Assembly: GCA_002631855.1 (NCBI GenBank)
Contig: NTLF01000014.1
Coordinates: 124,001-188,000 of the forward strand
Direction: 5' to 3'
Origin: Zunongwangia sp. ESRF-bin46
Lineage (GTDB): Bacteria; Bacteroidota; Bacteroidia; Flavobacteriales; Flavobacteriaceae
DNA: 64,000 bases
The position numbers and the translations under genes were made by a program. Shown piece after piece: positions 44,658 to 51,953 of the stretch; position 1 is the first letter of the stretch; each line of letters starts with the position of its first letter. The notes beneath the pieces were generated by a model. It saw only the letters and a list, made by a program, of their open reading frames with translations, was not told the origin of the DNA and ran no database searches.

Positions 44658-46466
44658 ATGCCAGAGTCTAAAACGTTTCTGTCCAAATTTTTGAAATGGA
44701 GATATAAGCATATTTCCCAAAAAAACTTTGTCTTTGTTTTAAGTGCCTTGGTAGGTTTATTGGCGGGTATTGTATCATTATCCTTAAAAAATATAACGTT
44801 TGCTATTCAGTCGTTTTTTGAACATGCCCTTATTATTACTGAAAACCATATTTATTTTGTTTTACCTATTATTGGCCTGTTATTAGTATATCTACTGAAA
44901 AAATATGTTTTAATAAAAGAGCTAAAACCTTCGGTACCATCCTTTATAAAGCGGTCCATCCCCTCATTACTTTATTCTTTATTACGTCAAAAAGGATTGT
45001 TATCGTACCGCTTAATTTACCATCCTTTAATTATGGCTCCGTTAACAGTTGGTTTTGGTGGTTCGGTAGGGTTATTGGGACCTGCAATTACATCTGGTTC
45101 GGCAATAAGCTCAAATTTAGGAAGAATATTGCACGTCGATAAAAAGACTAGAACATTATTAATTGCCTGTGCAACCTCAGGAGTAATGGCCTCTATGTTT
45201 AAATCGCCTATTGCAGCTATCGTTTTTGCGGTAGAGGTTTTTAGTTTGGACTTAACTTTCGCCTCCTTACTCCCACTTCTTATAGCTTCTATATCTTCGG
45301 TTTTGACCTCTTACTTTTTTTTGGGTGACGAATTGCTTTTCAACATACAGGCATCGGATAAATTTGCAATAAAAGACACCTTATTTTACATGCTACTTGG
45401 TGTTGGCACTGGTCTTGCATCCATTTATTTCACAAAAATATATTTTGCCATATATGGTTTTTTCGACCATGTAAAATCACGGTTTTTAAAACTTGTGGTA
45501 GGAGGCCTTGCTATTGGTGCTATGCTTTATTTTATTCCACCATTATACGGGGAAGGTTTAAGTTTTATCACAGATTTATTAGAAGGAAATCATTTACACG
45601 CTTTAGGAAGCACGCCGTTTGGTAATGCAACTGATAACATCTGGATTGTTATCGCATTGCTATTCGGAATTACTATTTTTAAAGCGATAGCCATGACCAC
45701 AACCTTCGCTGCTGGTGGGGTTGGCGGAGTTATTATCCCTACCATGGTTATGGGAAGTGCTTTAGGTAATGTAGTGGCAAAAGTAATCAATAACCTAGGA
45801 TTGGGTTTTTACGTTTCCGAAGTTAATTTCACGCTAATTGGCATGGCAGGTTTAATAGCTGGAGTAATCAATGCCCCCTTGACTGCTATTTTCTTAATTG
45901 CTGAAATTACCGGAGGCTATGAACTTTTTGTACCTTTAATGATTACGGTTGCCATATCATACATGATTACCAAAAAAGGAATGGAACATACCATTTACAC
46001 ACACGAATTGGCAAAAAGAGATTCTTTATTGACCTATAATCGGGATAAAAACGCATTGCTTTTAATGGAACTTGATAAAGTTATAGAACAGAACTTTATT
46101 AGTATCACCCCAGAAATGAAGTTAGGCGAAATTTTAGATTATGCAGTTGCAAAATCAAACAGGAATATTTATCCTGTAGTAGATAAAGACAATACTTTTC
46201 TAGGTATCATTTTACTGAACGACCTTCGTAAAATCATGTTCGATCAAAAATTATACGATAAGGTCACGGCAAAAGATTTAATGGAAAGTGCACCATCTTT
46301 AATTTTTTATAGAGAAGACACCATGCAAGAAATAATGAAAAAGTTTGAAGCCAGTGGTGCTTGGAATTTACCCGTTATCAACAAAGGGAAATATTATGGG
46401 TTCATTTCAAAATCGAAATTATTGACGGCATACCGTAGAAAATTAATTGATTTTTCAGGAAACTAA
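44658..46466 (+). CDS. ClC-family chloride channel with tandem CBS domains
   Basis: A 602-residue protein: about ten membrane helices of the ClC fold to residue ~450, then two CBS domains. Fold markers are GFGGSVGLLGPAITSGSAIS (about 132-151), FKSPIAAIVFAVEVFSLDL, TTFAAGGVGGVIIPTMVMGS and AGLIAGVINAPLTAIFLIAE. In E. coli ClC the GREGP Glu is the external gate and the second Glu of IIEE is the internal proton site. Here the aligned positions appear to be Leu (GLLGP) and Val (AVEV), which suggests a passive channel, not a proton antiporter. A -7-like TATCTTTA (44646-44653) ends 4 bp before the ATG. Confidence 0.88.
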   Translation: MPESKTFLSKFLKWRYKHISQKNFVFVLSALVGLLAGIVSLSLKNITFAIQSFFEHALIITENHIYFVLPIIGLLLVYLLKKYVLIKELKPSVPSFIKRSIPSLLYSLLRQKGLLSYRLIYHPLIMAPLTVGFGGSVGLLGPAITSGSAISSNLGRILHVDKKTRTLLIACATSGVMASMFKSPIAAIVFAVEVFSLDLTFASLLPLLIASISSVLTSYFFLGDELLFNIQASDKFAIKDTLFYMLLGVGTGLASIYFTKIYFAIYGFFDHVKSRFLKLVVGGLAIGAMLYFIPPLYGEGLSFITDLLEGNHLHALGSTPFGNATDNIWIVIALLFGITIFKAIAMTTTFAAGGVGGVIIPTMVMGSALGNVVAKVINNLGLGFYVSEVNFTLIGMAGLIAGVINAPLTAIFLIAEITGGYELFVPLMITVAISYMITKKGMEHTIYTHELAKRDSLLTYNRDKNALLLMELDKVIEQNFISITPEMKLGEILDYAVAKSNRNIYPVVDKDNTFLGIILLNDLRKIMFDQKLYDKVTAKDLMESAPSLIFYREDTMQEIMKKFEASGAWNLPVINKGKYYGFISKSKLLTAYRRKLIDFSGN

Positions 46467-46476
46467 AATTAACCAT

Positions 46477-46722
46477 ATGAGAATTGTTTTAATTATCGTG
46501 TTTATAGCAATTGTTGCTTGTGGCTGTTATGGGTTTTACATCCGTCCAGAAGATTACAGTACAGGCGAACTTTGTGTAGGTCTTTCTATCGTTGGCCTCT
46601 TTTTTGTCTGGATGCCCCTTTTTATCTACCATAGGTGGCGAAAAAGAAGTTTTAAAGACTATATGCTTACCAAAGAAAACCTTGATAAAATGAGGGAAGA
46701 AGGAAAGGATAAAGAGATATAA
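46477..46722 (+). CDS. Small two-helix membrane protein
   Basis: An 81-residue protein with two transmembrane helices (IVLIIVFIAIVACGCYGFYI and ELCVGLSIVGLFFVWMPLFI), a basic loop and a charged tail. It begins 10 bp after the ClC gene and is probably co-transcribed with it. ATG 46477 is preferred because the upstream alternative lies within the ClC coding sequence. No family recognised. Confidence 0.65.
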   Translation: MRIVLIIVFIAIVACGCYGFYIRPEDYSTGELCVGLSIVGLFFVWMPLFIYHRWRKRSFKDYMLTKENLDKMREEGKDKEI

Positions 46723-46780
46723 ATCATCCCCATTTTTCACTTTTTTTACATTTTTTTAACTTTTCAGCCTAAATTAATAG

Positions 46781-46788
46781 TACCTTTG
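46781..46788 (+). promoter_or_regulatory. -7 promoter element of the cold-shock gene
   Basis: TACCTTTG fits TAnnTTTG and lies 29 bp before the ATG at 46818, giving a short AU-rich leader. Confidence 0.55.
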
Positions 46789-46817
46789 GGTTATTATTAA
46801 TTTATTTTTTTATTACA

Positions 46818-47015
46818 ATGGAAGGAACAGTAAAGTTTTTTAACGAATCTAAAGGTTACGGTTTTATCACAAATGACGAAACCGGAAAAGACATTTTTGT
46901 ACACGTTACCGGCCTTAACGGCGAAGCTCTTAACGAAGGTGACAAAGTAGAATATGTTGAAGAAGAAGGAAGAAAAGGAATGACTGCAGCACAAGTGCGC
47001 GTTATTCACGAATAA
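46818..47015 (+). CDS. Cold-shock domain protein
   Basis: A 65-residue single cold-shock (OB-fold) protein. RNP1 is KGYGFITND and RNP2 is DIFVHVTGL; the nucleic-acid-stacking aromatics are in place, although the usual F-V-H-F of RNP2 is FVHVT. It binds single-stranded RNA/DNA and acts as an RNA chaperone or antiterminator. Own promoter and strong terminator: monocistronic. Confidence 0.94.
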   Translation: MEGTVKFFNESKGYGFITNDETGKDIFVHVTGLNGEALNEGDKVEYVEEEGRKGMTAAQVRVIHE

Positions 47016-47040
47016 GTGATATACTTTTAAAGATTTTATA

Positions 47041-47068
47041 AAACCCTCCATTTTGCGGAGGGTTTTTT
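47041..47068 (+). terminator. Terminator after the cold-shock gene
   Basis: AAACCCTCC (47041-47049) pairs with GGAGGGTTT (47057-47065) and T6 follows. It also lies at the end of the convergent tadA gene. Confidence 0.9.
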
Positions 47069-47075
47069 AATGGTT

Positions 47076-47531
47076 CTAATTTATATTCCGCTTTTCAATA
47101 AAAAACTTTTTTAGTAATTGTGAAGCTTCTGCTTCCATAATGCCTCCGCTCATGTTGGTCTTTGGATGTAGTTTGGTATTCATAGTAATACAACCGCGTT
47201 GTTCATCCCTCGCACCATACACAATTTTATCTATTTGGCTCCAATACAAAGCCCCGGCGCACATTTGGCAAGGCTCAATGGTTACATACAAGGTACAGTC
47301 TTTTAAATATTTCCCCCCTAAATAATTTGCTGCAGCAGTAATCGCTTGCATTTCGGCATGGGCAGTCACATCGTTTAACGTTTCGGTTAGGTTGTGGGCG
47401 CGGGCAATTATCTGGTCTTTCACAACAATTACGGCCCCAATGGGAATTTCATCCTTTTCAAAAGCTTTTTCGGCTTCCATTAAGGCACGTTTCATAAAAT
47501 AGTTGTCGTCGTACGGTTTCAATAAATCCAT
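47076..47531 (-). CDS. tadA: tRNA-adenosine deaminase / nucleoside deaminase
   Basis: A 151-residue cytidine-deaminase-fold zinc enzyme. The catalytic motif HAEMQAI supplies the zinc His and the proton-shuttling Glu; PCQMCAGAL supplies the two Cys. Size and motifs fit TadA, which makes inosine-34 in tRNA-Arg, though guanine deaminases are close relatives. A perfect minus-strand -7 TACTTTTG (47560-47553) lies 21 bp before the ATG. Confidence 0.88.
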   Translation of the reverse strand: MDLLKPYDDNYFMKRALMEAEKAFEKDEIPIGAVIVVKDQIIARAHNLTETLNDVTAHAEMQAITAAANYLGGKYLKDCTLYVTIEPCQMCAGALYWSQIDKIVYGARDEQRGCITMNTKLHPKTNMSGGIMEAEASQLLKKFFIEKRNIN

Positions 47532-47550
47532 GAGTATCTTTTATAGAATA

Positions 47551-47581
47551 TTCAAAAGTACAATATCAAAATGTATCTTTG
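47551..47581. promoter_or_regulatory. Overlapping divergent promoters of tadA and dxs
   Basis: The minus-strand -7 TACTTTTG (47560-47553) of tadA overlaps the -33 position (TTC at 47551-47553) of the dxs promoter, whose perfect -7 TATCTTTG is at 47574-47581. Confidence 0.6.
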
Positions 47582-47585
47582 CTGT

Positions 47586-49358
47586 GTGCCAGAAAAGATA
47601 TTAGATAGCGTTCACTTTCCTGAAGATCTTCGGAAAATTTCAAAAGAAAAACTACCGCAAGTTGCAAAAGAACTGCGTGATTTTATTATCAATATCGTTG
47701 CAACCAAAGAAGGCCATTTAGGCGCCAGTCTTGGTGTTGTAGAATTAACTATCGCCCTGCATTACGTTTTTAATACACCAGACGATATTTTGGTATGGGA
47801 TGTTGGTCATCAAGCCTACGGCCATAAAATTTTGACTGGAAGAAAAGATATTTTTCATACCAACAGGCAATTTGATGGTATTTCAGGTTTCCCAAAAATA
47901 AATGAAAGTAAATACGATGCTTTTGGCGTTGGACATAGCAGTACCGCTATTTCTGCAGCCTTGGGGATGGCCATTGCCTCACAAATTAAAGGAGAAACGC
48001 AAAGACAGCACATAGCTGTAGTGGGCGATGCTTCCATTGCGAGCGGTATGGCTTTTGAAGCTTTAAACCATGCCGGTATTGCCAATACTAATATTTTAGT
48101 CATTCTCAATGATAATGCTATTGGGATAGATCCCAGCGTAGGAGCCTTAAAGGATTATTTTACGAAAGTAAGCTTAGATGAAGCACCAGACACAGAAAAT
48201 ATTTTTGAAGCGCTAAACTTCAAGTATTCTGGACCCGTTGACGGTCATAATTTAGAAGAATTGACTTCAGAATTAGAGCGTCTAAAAAACATTTCCGGGC
48301 CTAAATTGATGCACGTCATCACTAAAAAAGGGAAAGGGCTTCGCCAAGCCGAAGAAAATCAAGTGAAATATCACGCACCAGGAAAGTTTGATGCGCTTAC
48401 GGGTGATTTATTGCCAAAAGATAGCAACGGACTTCCACCTAAATTTCAAGATGTTTTTGGCAAAACAATCGTAGAATTGGCCAAAGAAAACGAAAAAATA
48501 GTAGGCATTACACCCGCAATGCCGACAGGAAGTTCCTTGAAATATTTTATGGATGAATTTCCTGAAAGAGCTTTTGATGTGGGTATAGCCGAACAACATG
48601 CCGTCACCCTTTCCGCCGGGCTTGTCACACAGGGACTGACTGTGTTTTGTAATATCTACTCTACTTTTTTACAACGTGCATACGATCAAGTAATCCACGA
48701 TGTGTGTTTGCAAAATTTACCCGTTATTTTCTGTTTGGACCGTGCTGGTATTGTAGGCGAAGACGGTGCCACGCACCACGGTATTTTTGATCTTGCTTTT
48801 TTACGGTGCATCCCCAACCTCATCATTTTTGCACCCAGAAACGAGATTGAATTACGGAACATCCTCTACACAGCTCAATTAGGATTAAAAAGCCCGACAG
48901 CAATCCGTTATCCACGTGGAAGAGGCTCTATAACAGATTGGGAAAAACCGTTTTCTGAAATTGAAATAGGAAAAGGAACCTGTTTACAAGAGGGTTCTGA
49001 AGTTGCCATTTTGACCATAGGCACAATGGCCGAAACAGTTTTTAATGTCATTAATACTATTTCAGAAAAAGAAAAAGTTGCCGTGTATGATATACGCTTT
49101 GTAAAACCATTGGACACTGAATTGTTGGACGTTATTTTCAAAAAACACCACACAATAATTACCGTAGAAGATGGCGTGATTAAAGGCGGATTTGGAAGTA
49201 GTGTGCTGGAATATGCTTCAGAAAAAAAATATAAAGGGACTTTAAGAATGTTGGGGATTCCAGATTATTTTCCTCAGCATGGAACGGTTGAAGAGCTTAA
49301 AGACCAAGCTGGAATTTCTGAAGAAAAAATCAAGGAAACTATTTTAGGGGTTTTATAA
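47586..49358 (+). CDS. dxs: 1-deoxy-D-xylulose-5-phosphate synthase
   Basis: A 590-residue thiamine-diphosphate enzyme making DXP from pyruvate and glyceraldehyde-3-phosphate, the first step of MEP isoprenoid synthesis. Motifs: VGHQAYGHKILTGR, the ThDP signature GDASIASGMAFEALNHAG through NDNAIGI, AEQHAVTLSAGL, and DRAGIVGEDGATHHG. I place the start at GTG 47586 (MPEKILDSVHFPEDL). The ATG at 47571 precedes the -7 element and cannot be in the mRNA, so the transcript is probably leaderless. Confidence 0.95.
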   Translation: MPEKILDSVHFPEDLRKISKEKLPQVAKELRDFIINIVATKEGHLGASLGVVELTIALHYVFNTPDDILVWDVGHQAYGHKILTGRKDIFHTNRQFDGISGFPKINESKYDAFGVGHSSTAISAALGMAIASQIKGETQRQHIAVVGDASIASGMAFEALNHAGIANTNILVILNDNAIGIDPSVGALKDYFTKVSLDEAPDTENIFEALNFKYSGPVDGHNLEELTSELERLKNISGPKLMHVITKKGKGLRQAEENQVKYHAPGKFDALTGDLLPKDSNGLPPKFQDVFGKTIVELAKENEKIVGITPAMPTGSSLKYFMDEFPERAFDVGIAEQHAVTLSAGLVTQGLTVFCNIYSTFLQRAYDQVIHDVCLQNLPVIFCLDRAGIVGEDGATHHGIFDLAFLRCIPNLIIFAPRNEIELRNILYTAQLGLKSPTAIRYPRGRGSITDWEKPFSEIEIGKGTCLQEGSEVAILTIGTMAETVFNVINTISEKEKVAVYDIRFVKPLDTELLDVIFKKHHTIITVEDGVIKGGFGSSVLEYASEKKYKGTLRMLGIPDYFPQHGTVEELKDQAGISEEKIKETILGVL

Positions 49359-49434
49359 AAGAGACTGCTAAATGGGTGGTAATAAAAAAATCAAGTTTCA
49401 AAAAGTATAATACTCCCTTTTATAGGACATGTTG

Positions 49435-49454
49435 TTGACAGTAGTTGTTGTCAA
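49435..49454. repeat. Inverted repeat in the dxs-hydrolase gap
   Basis: TTGACA (49435-49440) and TGTCAA (49449-49454), 8-nt spacer, near the end of the accessory hydrolase gene. It could be a weak terminator for that minus-strand gene or an island-edge remnant. Confidence 0.3.
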
Positions 49455-49465
49455 AATCATATAAT

Positions 49466-50338
49466 TTACTCTTTTAAAAATTGTACAATTATTTTATTAA
49501 ACTCTTTTGGTTTCTCCATATTTAATGAATGTCCAACATCTTTTAAAATAACTCGTTTAGCGTTTTTAATGTTTGATTTATAGAGGTTCGATATTTCTAA
49601 AATATCATCTGAATCTTTATCACCAGAAATTATCAAAGTAGGTATTTCAATCTCATTTAACCTATCAATCGAGTTTATAGAATCTAAAGAAGAACGAGAT
49701 TCGCCCCAATGGTTATTTATGTTATAAGAAATCATTTCCTTAAGCTTTGTTCTAGTCTTTAAGTCAATTTCAGACTCTTCTCTTTTAGGACCAACTATCC
49801 AGTATTTATAGGATAATTCCCCAACTTTTAGACTATCATTTTCTTGATATGCTTTTTGTAAAATTTCATATTTTTTTCTGGTTTTTGGGTTTGCAAACCA
49901 ATCCCAACCATTTATCCCAGGGGAAACTAATATTATTTTATCTACTTTATCCGGATATTTAAGAGCATAGTCTGTCGCAAGAACTCCTCCCCAAGATAAA
50001 CCAATGATCGTTACTTTTTGACCGTTACATTTTTCGTTTACAAAGTGATTGATTATTTCAGTTCCTTTTAGGTCAACTTTCCCCTTTTGCGTTTTTCCGT
50101 GTCCTAATTCTGAATAGCGAATGGTTTTAAAGTTTTGTTGGTTCAAATCTGAAATTTGCCTATCCCAAGCAGACAAGTTCAAATCTCCGCCGTGTAACAA
50201 AAGTACTGGGCTCCCTGTTCCAGAAACTTTATAATGAACCTTACTATCTTCAATTTGTAAATAACCCTCTTCTGTTATCTCTTTTTGTGTACAAGAAATA
50301 ACAATTAAAAGTAATATTACATTAATTGATAACTTCAT
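49466..50338 (-). CDS. Alpha/beta hydrolase, lipoprotein
   Basis: A 290-residue lipoprotein: signal with lipobox VISC (NVILLLIVISCTQK), then an alpha/beta hydrolase fold with oxyanion motif LLLHGGDLN, nucleophile elbow IGLSWGGVL (Ser), acid LIISGDKDSDD and catalytic His in DVGHSLNM. This fold covers esterases, prolyl aminopeptidase-like and haloperoxidase-like enzymes; substrate unknown. It is very AT-rich, lies between the normally neighbouring genes dxs and dgt, and is preceded by a cassette-like repeat, all signs of recent acquisition. Confidence 0.82.
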   Translation of the reverse strand: MKLSINVILLLIVISCTQKEITEEGYLQIEDSKVHYKVSGTGSPVLLLHGGDLNLSAWDRQISDLNQQNFKTIRYSELGHGKTQKGKVDLKGTEIINHFVNEKCNGQKVTIIGLSWGGVLATDYALKYPDKVDKIILVSPGINGWDWFANPKTRKKYEILQKAYQENDSLKVGELSYKYWIVGPKREESEIDLKTRTKLKEMISYNINNHWGESRSSLDSINSIDRLNEIEIPTLIISGDKDSDDILEISNLYKSNIKNAKRVILKDVGHSLNMEKPKEFNKIIVQFLKE

Positions 50339-50374
50339 TTTTTTGATGTTTACGGACTCGGATTTAATTTCTGT

Positions 50375-50465
50375 TAACAATCTTGTCTAAGAACAGTAGG
50401 CGGGAAAATGCCCGCTTACCATTCGGTTTTGCCCCTAATTGTTTTATTGTTTTTACACATTGTTA
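50375..50465. repeat. Cassette-boundary (attC-like) folded element
   Basis: The ends TAACAAT (50375-50381) and ATTGTTA (50459-50465) are exact inverted repeats. Inside is a GC-rich hairpin AGGCGGG (50398-50404) / CCCGCTT (50411-50417) in an otherwise AT-rich region. The plan recalls integron-type attC sites and the cassette repeats that flank small lipoprotein genes in many Bacteroidota, but the core does not match the GTTRRRY consensus exactly. Confidence 0.4.
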
Positions 50466-50494
50466 GCAGTATTTATTTTTTACAATTAAAATTG

Positions 50495-50604
50495 TATCTT
50501 TGCACACCTAAAATTAGATATAAAAATAATTACTATATTGTAATTGTAGTTTTATTAAAATTAAGCCAAAATATACTATATTTAATGTTAGTTATATATA
50601 TTTG
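50495..50604 (+). promoter_or_regulatory. Two candidate promoters of the TAC operon
   Basis: Perfect -7 elements TATCTTTG (50495-50502) and TATATTTG (50597-50604) precede the three-gene operon by about 170 and 70 bp. Neither has a clear -33 TTG. Confidence 0.5.
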
Positions 50605-50673
50605 GCAGTGTATTTGAAACATATAACAATCAAGAGCGTCTAATATTTGATTAAAGGTTTAAAATATTAAGTT

Positions 50674-50913
50674 ATGGAAATGTATAATGAATTGGTTAAG
50701 TATTTTGATAATGAAAAATTATCAGTACTTCAAGAAGAATGGGGTCAATTAGAAAGTCATAACTATGAAAATGGTGTTTGTGTTGAAGAGCTGTTCCAAT
50801 TTTGGGATAAAATTTATCTTAAACCAGACGATGACATATTCATTGAACCTGAAAAAATTAATTTTTCTAATCTAATTGCTCCGATTCAAACGGAGCATTT
50901 TTTTTTAAACTAA
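50674..50913 (+). CDS. Putative antitoxin of a toxin-antitoxin-chaperone operon
   Basis: A 79-residue acidic protein of no family I recognise and with no helix-turn-helix. The first two thirds look helical (YNELVKYFDNEKLSVLQEEW); the C-terminus is short and hydrophobic (NFSNLIAPIQTEHFFLN), as expected of a chaperone-dependence tail in TAC antitoxins. It ends one base before the SecB-like gene, and the next gene overlaps by one base, so the three are a unit. The antitoxin role is inferred only from size, position and partners. Confidence 0.55.
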   Translation: MEMYNELVKYFDNEKLSVLQEEWGQLESHNYENGVCVEELFQFWDKIYLKPDDDIFIEPEKINFSNLIAPIQTEHFFLN

Positions 50914-50914
50914 T

Positions 50915-51337
50915 ATGGCAATAGAAAACAGAGCAGCATTCTATCTTAAAGATTTTGAGATTCCAAAATTCAACTTTTTAAGTATTGGAAATTTAGATAA
51001 TGAAGATATTGCAATCGGATTTGAACCTCAAGGGGAATTTTCAAAAAAAAATAAAATATTTTATTTGACATTAAATTTTAGACTTTTCGAAAAATCAAAC
51101 AAAAAAGATTATTTTAATGCCCAAATAATTGGAGTTTTTGGCTTTGAAAATGTAGATGATTTAGAGAGTATTCCATCTTTTTTTTATAAAAATTCAATAG
51201 CAATTTTATATCCATATTTAAGATCTTTTGTAAGCTCAGTTACGTTACAGGCAAATATTAAAAATATTATACTACCAACTATGAATCTAAGTTCATTGGA
51301 ACCAGAACTTATAAATTCAAGTAAGGAAGTTGATTAA
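50915..51337 (+). CDS. SecB-like chaperone of a TAC operon
   Basis: A 140-residue protein with the SecB fold pattern: an N-terminal strand region (YLKDFEIPKFNFLSIGN), a central beta pair with IIGVFGFENVDDLE (compare the GIFSI strand of E. coli SecB), and the family's key helix NSIAILYPYLRSFVSSVTLQ (compare CPNILFPYARECITSMVS), followed by PTMNLSSLEPE (compare LAPVNFDAL). Housekeeping SecB is rare in Bacteroidota. Solitary SecB-like proteins beside small toxin/antitoxin genes are known from TAC systems (Mycobacterium Rv1957, E. coli CmdC), where they hold the antitoxin. The ATG is 2 bp after the previous stop. Confidence 0.78.
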   Translation: MAIENRAAFYLKDFEIPKFNFLSIGNLDNEDIAIGFEPQGEFSKKNKIFYLTLNFRLFEKSNKKDYFNAQIIGVFGFENVDDLESIPSFFYKNSIAILYPYLRSFVSSVTLQANIKNIILPTMNLSSLEPELINSSKEVD

Positions 51338-51918
51338 TGAGAAGGGTATTTCAAACATTAAATGATGAAAATCCGGATAATGTCGAAAATAATGGACCTT
51401 TTCCTTGTAAAAAAGAAAATGCTTGGCTTCATAATGGCTATTATTTTTGGGATCAAGATATTGATGTTGCGCATTGGTGGGGTGAAAAAGGTTATAACGG
51501 CTCCTATATAATTTGCGAGTCTTATTTTCAATATGATATAAAATTTTGCTGGGATTTACATAATGAACATACTGCAAGAGAAGAATTTCGATTGATTGCT
51601 AAAGAAGTTAAAACTCGCGGTGTAAATAACAAGAAAGAAGTAAAAGTTAGGGATATAATTGAGTATCTACAGAAAAAAAATATGTTTAAATATCATGCAA
51701 TTCGTTTAGCTGGCATGAATTCAATTGGATTTAATGATCCGCTATATGAAAGACATATTTTGGATAAGAAAGCAAGATATAAGAAGCAGGCAATAATATG
51801 GGAATATGATAATAGACCTGCAATCCAAGTGTGTTTTTACCAGAAGAATGCTTTAAATCGAAAAGTTTTTAAAATCGTTTATCCAGATGAATATGTTCAA
51901 GACGAAATTGTTTTTTAA
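51337..51918 (+). CDS. Putative ADP-ribosyltransferase-like toxin of a TAC operon
   Basis: A 193-residue cytoplasmic protein, translationally coupled to the SecB-like gene (TAATG). Residues 29-50, including AWLHNGYYFWDQDIDVAHWW, resemble the core of H-Y-E ADP-ribosyltransferase folds: a Gly-aromatic-aromatic strand followed by a helix carrying Ala and Trp. VFQTLND near the start could be the first core strand and EEFRLIAKE holds candidate catalytic glutamates, but I cannot assign a triad. By position and size it is the toxin; CmdT of the E. coli CmdTAC anti-phage system is an ADP-ribosyltransferase in the same context. Strongly AT-rich. Function is inference. Confidence 0.5.
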   Translation: MRRVFQTLNDENPDNVENNGPFPCKKENAWLHNGYYFWDQDIDVAHWWGEKGYNGSYIICESYFQYDIKFCWDLHNEHTAREEFRLIAKEVKTRGVNNKKEVKVRDIIEYLQKKNMFKYHAIRLAGMNSIGFNDPLYERHILDKKARYKKQAIIWEYDNRPAIQVCFYQKNALNRKVFKIVYPDEYVQDEIVF

Positions 51919-51953
51919 TAATTACTACTAACAAATAATAAAAACAACTCCTT

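Larger units (their letters stand above)
50339..50673. other. 335-bp noncoding stretch: cassette-like repeat and promoter region of the TAC operon
   Basis: Holds, in order, an inverted-repeat element at 50375-50465 with a central GC hairpin, a perfect -7 element at 50495-50502, a second at 50597-50604, and a strongly AT-rich leader. A 69-codon frame at 50408-50617 runs through these signals and is not credible. Confidence 0.5.

Noticed and set aside
50408-50617. A 69-codon frame with hydrophobic product in front of the TAC operon
   Set aside because: It starts inside the cassette-like hairpin and runs through the -7 element at 50495. Its hydrophobicity follows from the AT-rich sequence, not from coding constraint.
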